From: Hylemonella sp. UBA2468
GTDB lineage: Bacteria > Pseudomonadota > Gammaproteobacteria > Burkholderiales > Burkholderiaceae_C
Reading direction: 5' to 3'
Assembly (NCBI GenBank): GCA_002342165.1
Contig: DDPM01000040.1
Location: forward strand, 568-6,958
Length of the DNA stretch: 6,391 nucleotides
Shown here in pieces: positions 1-5,415 of this stretch. A program made the position numbers and the translations under genes. A model generated the notes under the pieces. It did not search any database. It was not told the origin of the DNA and saw only the letters and a program-made list of their open reading frames with translations. Every line of letters starts with the position of its first letter. The stretch's first letter is position 1.

Positions 1-984
1 GTGGCGCGCGACACCATCAAGCGAATCGGCTACGACAACACCGAATACGGCATTGACTACAAAGGCTGCGCGGTGCTGGTGACCTATGACAAGCAAAGCA
101 ACGACATTGCCCAAGGCGTGGACCATGCGTCCGACGACCACCTCAACATTGGCGCGGGCGACCAAGGCCTGATGTTTGGCTACGCCTGCGACGAAACGCC
201 CGAGCTCATGCCCGCCCCCATCCACTATGCGCACCGTTTGGTAGAGCGCCAAGCCCAGCTGCGCAAAGACGGCCGCCTGCCGTTTTTGCGACCCGACGCC
301 AAGAGCCAGATCACCCTGCGTTATGTGGAAGGCAAGCCCCACAGCATTGACACCGTGGTGCTCTCCACCCAGCACAGCCCCGACCAAAGCGAAACCTCCA
401 CCAAGCTCAAGGACAGCTTTTACGAGGCCATCCGCGAAGAGCTCATCAAACCTGTGCTACCCAAGCACTGGCTCACCGCCGACACCAAGTACCTCATCAA
501 CCCCACCGGCCGCTTTGTGATTGGCGGCCCCCAGGGCGACTGTGGCTTGACCGGCCGCAAAATTATTGTGGACACCTACGGCGGCGCCTGCCCGCACGGC
601 GGCGGCGCGTTCAGCGGCAAAGACCCTTCCAAGGTAGACCGCTCGGCCGCCTATGCAGCGCGCTATGTGGCCAAAAACGTAGTGGCCGCAGGCTTGGCCA
701 GCAAGTGCCAAATTCAGGTGGCTTACGCCATTGGCGTGGCCAAACCCATGAACATCACCATCAACACCCAAGGCACGGGTGTGGTGTCTGATGAGCGCAT
801 TGCCCAGCTGGTGGGCGAGCACTTCGACCTGCGCCCCAAAGGGATCATTCAAATGCTGGACTTGCTGCGCCCGATTTACGAAAAAAGTGCCGCCTACGGT
901 CACTTTGGTCGTGAAGAACCCGAGTTCACTTGGGAGCGCACCGACAAAGCACAAGCCCTGCGTGACGCTGCGGGACTCAAGTAA
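1..984 (+). CDS. metK: S-adenosylmethionine synthetase, 5'-truncated by window edge
   Basis: Makes S-adenosylmethionine from methionine and ATP, the cell's main methyl donor; a cytosolic housekeeping enzyme. The visible 327 residues run straight to a TAA stop. They include the GAGDQG loop (residues 51-56), RPDAKSQ with the active-site-type lysine (K101), [13 protein letters not shown] (175-187), and the phosphate-binding [17 protein letters not shown] segment (199-215). The C-terminus ends RDAAGLK, as in the E. coli enzyme. Compared from memory with the 384-residue E. coli protein, about 67 N-terminal residues are missing because the gene starts before the window. The GTG at position 1 is therefore an internal codon, not the start. 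The frame is intact and all motifs seen look functional. A glycan-gene cluster follows 27 bases downstream on the same strand with no visible terminator, so read-through transcription is possible. Confidence 0.98.
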   Translation: MARDTIKRIGYDNTEYGIDYKGCAVLVTYDKQSNDIAQGVDHASDDHLNIGAGDQGLMFGYACDETPELMPAPIHYAHRLVERQAQLRKDGRLPFLRPDAKSQITLRYVEGKPHSIDTVVLSTQHSPDQSETSTKLKDSFYEAIREELIKPVLPKHWLTADTKYLINPTGRFVIGGPQGDCGLTGRKIIVDTYGGACPHGGGAFSGKDPSKVDRSAAYAARYVAKNVVAAGLASKCQIQVAYAIGVAKPMNITINTQGTGVVSDERIAQLVGEHFDLRPKGIIQMLDLLRPIYEKSAAYGHFGREEPEFTWERTDKAQALRDAAGLK

Positions 985-993
985 GCCCCAAGC

Positions 994-1000
994 AAAGGAA
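994..1000 (+). promoter_or_regulatory. Ribosome binding site of the GT9 gene
   Basis: AAAGGAA lies 11 bases before the ATG at 1012, inside the 27-base gap after metK. It supports that ATG as the start and so supports the long hydrophobic N-terminus of the glycosyltransferase. No promoter-like sequence or hairpin is apparent in the gap. Confidence 0.65.
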
Positions 1001-1011
1001 CCTCGCCCCGC

Positions 1012-2301
1012 ATGAAACTGCAAACACAACGCTGGATTGACCGCTGGGTGGGTCAGTGTTTGTGTGGGGTGGTTTCGCTATGGGCGGGGGTCTGGCGGTT
1101 TTTTAAGGCCCCAGTCCTTGAAGACACAAACTCGCAACACCAGCCCCAACATGTGCTGGTGATCATGCTGTCCGAAATGGGCAGCATTGTGCTGGCAGGC
1201 CCCATGTTCGCAGCCCTGCGCGCGCGTTTTCCGCACGCCACCCTGCACATGCTGCAGCTGAAAAAAAATCAAGAGGTGTCCAAACTGCTGGGCATTACAG
1301 ACCCCGCTTACCTGCACACGTTGGATGACAGTTCGGCCTTTAGGCTTGCCAGAGACATCGTGCGGGTGTGCTGGCGCATGCGCCAGTTACCACTGGACGT
1401 GGTGGTGGACTGCGAGCTGTTTTCTCGCATCAGCAGCTTGTTGTCTTACTTCTCCGGTGCGCCGCGGCGTGCGGGCTTCACGCCGCACACCATGGAAGGC
1501 TTGTACCGCGGCAGTTACATCAACTGCGCCATTCCGTACAACCCTTATCAACACATCAGCTTGCAGTTTTTGTCCTTGGTAGATGCCTTGGATTCAGATT
1601 CAGGTCCCATCTCAAGTTCAACCATGCGCCCCATGCCCTTGAACAAGACCGCGCCCATTCGCCCGCTCCCCAGTCAAACGCATTTGTCGGTGGCGTTTAC
1701 AGATGAGGAATTGCTAACCTACCAAAACCAACTCCTGCAAGACCACCCCAGTTTGCAAGGCCGCTTAGTGGTGCTCATGTACCCCGGTGGCGGCATCCTG
1801 CCCGAGCGGGCTTGGCCGCAAGCGCATTACGCTCAAGTGGCCCAAGGTCTGTGTGCCGCCGGTTTTGCGGTGGGCCTGATTGGCCTGCGCGAAGACGCGG
1901 CGCTCGCCGCCCAACTGCAGCAAGCTACCGGCAGCCCTTTGTGCGTGAACCTGACCGGCTACACCCGCAGCATTCGCGAGCTGTTGATGCTGTTTCACAA
2001 CTGCCAATTGCTCATCACCAACGACGGCGGACCTGGCCACTTTGCCAGCCTCACACCCATTCAGGTGCGCGTGTTTTTTGGACCTGAAACCGGTCGTCTG
2101 TACGGTCCACTGCCCGGTCTCAGGGGCGTGCAAGCCAAAATTTTTGAATCAGGCTTGGCCTGCTCGCCATGCCTGTCTGCCTACAACCACCGCAACACCT
2201 TTTGCGATGGTGACAACCAATGCCTCAAGCGCATTCCGGCCGACAGGGTGTTGGCCGACGCCCTTGAAGCGCTGCAAACTCCCAGTGCCACCACCCTTTA
2301 A
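1012..2301 (+). CDS. Family 9 (heptosyltransferase-like) glycosyltransferase
   Basis: A 429-residue glycosyltransferase of the GT-B fold, related to the ADP-heptose:LPS heptosyltransferases. It probably adds a sugar to an envelope glycan precursor on the cytoplasmic face of the inner membrane; donor and acceptor are unknown. A hydrophobic N-terminal stretch (about 14-31) may anchor it to the membrane. The first Rossmann half starts at HVLVIMLSEMGSIVLAGPM (47-65). A segment with FSGAPRRAGF and PYNPYQH (147-181) fits the wider family. The second half has MYPGGG (256-261) and the family signature ITNDGGPGHFASL (335-347). The C-terminus has four cysteines (C384, C387, C398, C404) followed by LKRI. 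Oddity: where WaaC/WaaF-type enzymes have MGD in the first loop, this protein has MGS (S58). From memory, relatives with EMG or EQG followed by a small residue also exist, so this may mark a subfamily. GtrA starts 8 bases after the stop. Family is clear; exact role is not. Confidence 0.9.
   Translation: MKLQTQRWIDRWVGQCLCGVVSLWAGVWRFFKAPVLEDTNSQHQPQHVLVIMLSEMGSIVLAGPMFAALRARFPHATLHMLQLKKNQEVSKLLGITDPAYLHTLDDSSAFRLARDIVRVCWRMRQLPLDVVVDCELFSRISSLLSYFSGAPRRAGFTPHTMEGLYRGSYINCAIPYNPYQHISLQFLSLVDALDSDSGPISSSTMRPMPLNKTAPIRPLPSQTHLSVAFTDEELLTYQNQLLQDHPSLQGRLVVLMYPGGGILPERAWPQAHYAQVAQGLCAAGFAVGLIGLREDAALAAQLQQATGSPLCVNLTGYTRSIRELLMLFHNCQLLITNDGGPGHFASLTPIQVRVFFGPETGRLYGPLPGLRGVQAKIFESGLACSPCLSAYNHRNTFCDGDNQCLKRIPADRVLADALEALQTPSATTL
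2161..2223 (+). other. Four-cysteine C-terminal motif in the GT9 protein
   Basis: The codons encode C384-S-P-C387, then ten residues, C398, five residues and C404. A cysteine-containing tail of this type occurs in a number of GT9 proteins. It could bind a metal or have a structural role; the sequence alone does not decide this. Confidence 0.6.
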
Positions 2302-2309
2302 AGCCAACT

Positions 2310-2834
2310 GTGCCAAGCACCTTGCCCTTGCTGCTCCAAAATTTGCTCCAAAACCTGCCGCAACAACTGCAAAAACTGCTGTTGTGGCTCATGGGCTTTC
2401 GCTACATCAAGTTTGGGCTGGTGGGGGCCAGCGGCACCGTGGTGAACATGGCGGTGTTGTATGTCGGGCAAGAATGGATGTTCAGCGTCATTACCCAGCC
2501 CCGGGACCGGCTGTACGCCTCCTTGGCGCTGGCCATTGCGGTGGCCACCCTGAACAACTTCACGTGGAACCGTCTTTGGACCTGGGCCGACCGCAAGCGC
2601 GCCTTAGCGGACGCCTTGCCCGTGCCCGGCGTGGGCCGCAAGCGGCAAATCTTGCAGCAACTGGGGCAGTACGCGCTGGCCTCTTGGGCGGGCATTGGCT
2701 TGCAATATGGGCTGACGTTGTGGCTGGCGCACTATGTGCATTACCTGATTGCCAACGTGTGCGCCATTTTGGTGGCCAGTATCAGCAACTTTCTAGCCAA
2801 TGACCGCTGGACTTTCAGATCCAAAACCCGCTAG
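2310..2834 (+). CDS. GtrA-family four-helix membrane protein
   Basis: A 174-residue polytopic inner-membrane protein of the GtrA family. Members are associated with polyprenyl-phosphate sugar translocation or with other cell-surface polysaccharide steps. Four hydrophobic segments lie at about 33-55, 68-90, 116-140 and 144-165. The first begins RYIKFGLVGASGTVVN, typical of the family. Two related motifs follow helices 2 and 4: NNFTWNRLWTW (82-92) and SNFLANDRWTF (159-169), the internal half-repeat expected for GtrA. A hydrophilic loop (93-115) joins the halves. The GTG start at 2310 lies 8 bases after the upstream stop and has no clear Shine-Dalgarno, suggesting coupling to GT9 translation. 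An in-frame ATG at 2391 would give a 147-residue protein starting MGFRYIKF, which also suits the family, so the start is uncertain. GtrA genes often sit beside a GT2 polyprenyl-phosphate sugar synthase; none is visible here. Confidence 0.9.
   Translation: MPSTLPLLLQNLLQNLPQQLQKLLLWLMGFRYIKFGLVGASGTVVNMAVLYVGQEWMFSVITQPRDRLYASLALAIAVATLNNFTWNRLWTWADRKRALADALPVPGVGRKRQILQQLGQYALASWAGIGLQYGLTLWLAHYVHYLIANVCAILVASISNFLANDRWTFRSKTR
2331..2354 (+). repeat. 12-bp tandem duplication in the GtrA N-terminus
   Basis: CTGCTCCAAAAT is followed directly by TTGCTCCAAAAC (10 of 12 bases match), encoding LLQN twice. It sits in the Leu/Gln-rich extension that exists only if the GTG at 2310 is used. It looks like a slippage duplication. 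Confidence 0.7.
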
Positions 2835-2879
2835 CGCCCCAAGCCAGCGCTCCTGCCAAAGCCTTAACGGACCGTGGGC

Positions 2880-2890
2880 AAGGCGAGTTG
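2880..2890 (+). promoter_or_regulatory. Shine-Dalgarno-like sequence and TTG start of the GT-C gene
   Basis: AAGG (2880-2883) lies four bases before TTG at 2888. Reading back in frame from 2888 to the stop at 2801 there is no ATG or GTG, so TTG is the only standard start upstream of the conserved Asp-Glu loop. GCCTT at 2861-2865 is complementary to AAGGC at 2880-2884 and could form a weak 5-bp stem over the ribosome site. The spacing is short and the site is only moderately convincing. Confidence 0.45.
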
Positions 2891-4762
2891 GTTGCGCTGA
2901 TCTCGCTGACTGCCTGTGTTTTGGCCTACGCCCTTTGCTACTGGGCTGGGCTGGGGGGACAATACGTGCCCACCAATGGCGATGAAATGGTCTATGCCCA
3001 CATTGCGCGGCTGACCCTGGAGTCGCACCAGTGGCTGCCCTTGGTGTCCGACCTGGGTGCCATGCGCAACACCAAGCCGCCTTTGTTGTTTTGGCAAGCC
3101 ATGGTGGCCGGGGGTGCTGAGGGTGGCTGGACGCTTTGGAACCTTCGGCTCCCCAGCCTGATTTACACCTTGCTCACGGCTGCGGGCGTGGCATGGACGC
3201 TTAAAGCCGTCACGCGCAGTTGGGCCACAGGCCTTTTGGCTGCTTGCATTTTTTTGGCTTTTTTAAGCACGTTTCGCTATGGCCGGCCTTACCTCACCAG
3301 CGCGCCTGAAACCTTTTGGCTGAGCCTGCCCCTGTTCGCCTTGTTGTGGGCCCACCAAAATCACAACCCAAGTCAGTCCGAGCCCCGCTTGCAAAGCCCG
3401 TGGGTGCATTCGATGCTGGGTTTGACGCTGGGGTTTGGTCTGGCCTACAAATCGTTTGCCTTGGTGGCGCCCGTTGCGGCCGCTTGGTGGTTGGCTGGCA
3501 TGGCCTTGGCTGCCAGATCGTGGGGCACCACAGGCGCTGCTTGGGCTTTTAAATTTACCCTGCGGGTAGGCTGGAGCGCCTTGCTGGCCTTGGGGGTGTT
3601 TGGCTTGTGGTTGGTGCTGGACCCCGACCCTCAGGCGGTTTGGAATGAATTCATCATTGGCGAAAACGCGGGCAAGTTTTCTGACGCCAAGGGCTATTGG
3701 GCAGAGGCTTTGTCGCTGGGCGGCTCGAGCTTCTGGTCGCAATTGCTGGCCTACCCCTTCAATGCGGGTTTGCTCGGCGCAGTGGTGTTGGGCGCCGTGG
3801 CCTTGGGGTTGCGGCAACTTAACCCTGTCCCAAAACAGCAAGGTTTTAAAACCTGGGCCGCTTCGCTTTCCAGTGTGCATGTGGCACTTATGATGTGGCT
3901 GCTGGTGTGGCTACTGGTGTTTATGGTGCCCAGCCAACGTACGGCCCGCTATGTCATGCCCGCCATGCCCGCATTGGCCATGCTGTTGGCTTTGCATTGG
4001 CACCACATCGGACGCGGCTGGTTTGTGCCCGGGCTGTGGTTTGGCGTCTTGGGCGCGGTGCCTTTGGGGGTAGTGGCGTGGTCTGGTTTTGGGCTAGGTC
4101 TTTACAGCCCCATCGATTTGGCGCTGGTTTGGGCTCTGTGCGCGGCACTGCTGGGCCTAGCCCTTTGGGGCACCCTGCGCGCACCCCACACCCGCACTGC
4201 GCTGCTGCTCTCACCGCTGTGCCTTTACTTGGGCTACCACTTTTGCGCCGCGCCTATGGATGGCCCAGCGGGAACATATACAAGCCTTAACTCCACGAGC
4301 CTGAACTCCGCAGGCCTGATCTTCGCAACCCGGCCGATCTCGCCAGAGCTGCCTATGCTGCCCGGGCCGCCCGGACCGCCTGCCCCACCCTTAACCCATT
4401 TGAAACTGGCCGTGCCCAGCAATTTCAATGGCCAGTTTGAGCGGTATGAATTTTTGTTGGCACCTCAGTTTCCTGGTGTTGCCTTGAGCTGGAAGCCCTA
4501 TGAGGCTGGTCACCCTGAGACCGATTTGAACCAGCTGCTCCAAACTTCAGATGCGGTGGTGTGGGTGGACGCTTCATCCGTAGATACAGCTAATGCCAAA
4601 ACGCAAGCCGCGCCGCCATGCCTGCCTAATTGCCAAGTGCTTGCGCAACGCTGGATCTGGAAAAGCCGCCATCAAGCCGGAGACATCACCTGGCGCAATG
4701 TGCTGCGGCCTCAGGAGTGGCTGTTTAGGCGGGAATGGCTGCTGACCCGAGCTTCCAGCTAG
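2888..4762 (+). CDS. Polytopic GT-C glycosyltransferase, ArnT/PMT_2 type
   Basis: A 624-residue integral inner-membrane protein resembling ArnT and other PMT_2 (GT39/GT83) enzymes, which transfer a sugar from a polyprenyl-phosphate carrier to an acceptor on the periplasmic side. A first hydrophobic helix (about 4-22) is followed by a long loop holding the Asp-Glu pair (D32-E33, in GDEMVYAHIARL) and NTKPPLLFWQ (61-70), the two hallmark positions of the family. RLPS (87-90) then leads into roughly eleven or twelve more hydrophobic segments up to about residue 452. PSQRTARYVMPAMPALAML (348-366) matches the family's RY-x-x-P type segment. The last 170 residues are mostly hydrophilic and probably form a periplasmic domain, preceded by a Ser/Asn repeat and a GPPGPPAPP stretch (493-501). 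Start is TTG; no ATG or GTG is available upstream of D32-E33. The 3' end converges on the kinase gene. Specific lipid-A L-Ara4N transferase function should not be assumed: no arn genes are nearby. Confidence 0.88.
   Translation: MVALISLTACVLAYALCYWAGLGGQYVPTNGDEMVYAHIARLTLESHQWLPLVSDLGAMRNTKPPLLFWQAMVAGGAEGGWTLWNLRLPSLIYTLLTAAGVAWTLKAVTRSWATGLLAACIFLAFLSTFRYGRPYLTSAPETFWLSLPLFALLWAHQNHNPSQSEPRLQSPWVHSMLGLTLGFGLAYKSFALVAPVAAAWWLAGMALAARSWGTTGAAWAFKFTLRVGWSALLALGVFGLWLVLDPDPQAVWNEFIIGENAGKFSDAKGYWAEALSLGGSSFWSQLLAYPFNAGLLGAVVLGAVALGLRQLNPVPKQQGFKTWAASLSSVHVALMMWLLVWLLVFMVPSQRTARYVMPAMPALAMLLALHWHHIGRGWFVPGLWFGVLGAVPLGVVAWSGFGLGLYSPIDLALVWALCAALLGLALWGTLRAPHTRTALLLSPLCLYLGYHFCAAPMDGPAGTYTSLNSTSLNSAGLIFATRPISPELPMLPGPPGPPAPPLTHLKLAVPSNFNGQFERYEFLLAPQFPGVALSWKPYEAGHPETDLNQLLQTSDAVVWVDASSVDTANAKTQAAPPCLPNCQVLAQRWIWKSRHQAGDITWRNVLRPQEWLFRREWLLTRASS
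4280..4309 (+). repeat. 15-bp tandem duplication in the GT-C gene
   Basis: ACAAGCCTTAACTCC is followed directly by ACGAGCCTGAACTCC (13 of 15 match), encoding TSLNS twice (residues 465-474 region). It sits between the last membrane helix and the proline-rich stretch, in a part of the protein that looks flexible and fast-changing. Confidence 0.75.
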
Positions 4763-4791
4763 AGGCCAAACGCAATCCAAACATAGTTCAT
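4763..4791. other. Convergent intergenic gap
   Basis: Twenty-nine bases separate two genes that end towards each other. The gap holds a short direct repeat (CCAAAC at 4765-4770 and 4777-4782) but no GC-rich hairpin or T-run, so no intrinsic terminator can be named on either strand. Confidence 0.6.
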
Positions 4792-5415
4792 TCAGGGCAA
4801 CCAAAGCTCAAACCTGGCCCCACCTTGGGGGCGGTTCTTCAACTCGGCCCGGCCAAATCGGCCAGCGTGTTCGTGCGCTCGGGCCACCGCCGCACCCAAT
4901 TGACAACCCAGGCCGGTCGACCAATCCGATACGGCGCCAAGATGGAGTTGGGGGTTTTGCAGGCCAGGGCCATCATCGTCCACCGTCAAGACCAAATAGC
5001 CATCAGTGACCCGCGCGGACAGCTCCACGCCGCTTTGGGCAAAGCGCCAGGCATTGTCCAAAGCGGCGTCCATCGCCAACCGCACCAAGCGCAGATCAAA
5101 AAACCAAAACGGCGGGGCCAGGTCTTGTTGCACCACTGCCGTGGGCACCTGAGCCCCGTAGTAGGCACTTTGTTCAGCCAACTGGGCCAACAGCCCCAAT
5201 GGTGACTCGTCTTGTGCATGGGGTTTGAGTTCCGATTCCACCCCATACAACACCAAAAAATGCACAAAACGCTGCCGCAGCTGCACGCAATGCTGACGGG
5301 CCGTCCGCGCGGCCTGCGCTTGAGGATTGAGTTCTAAGCGAACCAACTCTGCTTCCAGATGCCCCAACGCGTTTTTCAGGTCATGCACCGCGAGGGCGGC
5401 CAGGTCAGGGTTCAT
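4792..5415 (-). CDS. Short soluble sensor-less histidine kinase
   Basis: A 207-residue two-component histidine kinase consisting only of a dimerisation/phosphotransfer region and an ATP-binding domain. The H-box is AVHDLKNALGHL (9-20), with H11 the predicted phosphorylated residue; a second helix spans about 35-58. The ATPase part has an N-box-like DAALDNAWRFA (116-126), a G1 box VDDDGPGL (145-152), and a G2 box STGLGCQLGAAVA (166-178). It ends GGARFELWLP, as HATPase_c domains do. There is no membrane helix, PAS, HAMP or other input domain, so it must be cytosolic and take its signal through partners. In the N-box the first Asn of the usual N-x-x-x-N is Ala (A117), while N121 is kept. The ATG overlaps the stop of the upstream TPR gene by four bases (ATGA), with AAGG four bases before it (5420-5423). 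The cognate regulator is probably the TPR protein or something encoded beyond the window. Confidence 0.92.
   Translation of the reverse strand: MNPDLAALAVHDLKNALGHLEAELVRLELNPQAQAARTARQHCVQLRQRFVHFLVLYGVESELKPHAQDESPLGLLAQLAEQSAYYGAQVPTAVVQQDLAPPFWFFDLRLVRLAMDAALDNAWRFAQSGVELSARVTDGYLVLTVDDDGPGLQNPQLHLGAVSDWSTGLGCQLGAAVARAHEHAGRFGRAELKNRPQGGARFELWLP
5412..5415 (-). promoter_or_regulatory. ATGA stop/start overlap coupling TPR and kinase genes
   Basis: On the minus strand ATGA contains both the kinase ATG (5415-5413) and the TGA stop of the TPR gene (5414-5412). TAAGG at 5424-5420, within the end of the TPR gene, can serve as ribosome site for re-initiation. This arrangement usually means the two products are made together. 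Confidence 0.85.

Noticed and set aside
985..1011. Possible metK terminator or new promoter ahead of the glycan genes
   Set aside because: The 27-base gap holds only a ribosome binding site; no hairpin and no room for a full promoter.
457..1029. 190-codon open frame on the minus strand opposite metK
   Set aside because: It lies antisense to a strongly conserved gene with intact motifs; its translation is Gly/Ala/Val/His-rich without recognisable domains. It is a by-product of codon bias.
1012..2301. Naming the GT9 gene waaC, waaF or waaQ
   Set aside because: The first-loop Asp is absent, the N-terminus is longer and hydrophobic, and the neighbours are not core-LPS genes, so a specific heptosyltransferase symbol is not supported.
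2042..2803. 253-codon plus-strand frame spanning the end of the GT9 gene and most of the GtrA gene
   Set aside because: Both overlapped genes have clear family motifs in another frame. This frame's product has no membrane pattern or motif, and its composition matches an out-of-frame reading.
3263..3880. 205-codon minus-strand frame inside the GT-C gene
   Set aside because: The Gln/Gly/Pro/Arg-rich translation is what the reverse complement of a Leu/Ala/Gly/Trp-rich membrane gene gives; no start signal or domain is visible.
2888..4762. Naming the GT-C gene arnT
   Set aside because: The fold and key loop motifs fit, but no L-Ara4N biosynthesis genes are nearby, and many PMT_2 proteins with the same motifs use other donors and acceptors.
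4750..4800. Possible bidirectional terminator between the convergent genes
   Set aside because: No stem of useful length and no T-run on either strand; only a short CCAAAC direct repeat.
4735..5205. 156-codon plus-strand frame opposite the kinase gene
   Set aside because: The kinase on the other strand has H, N, G1 and G2 boxes in order, so this is its shadow.
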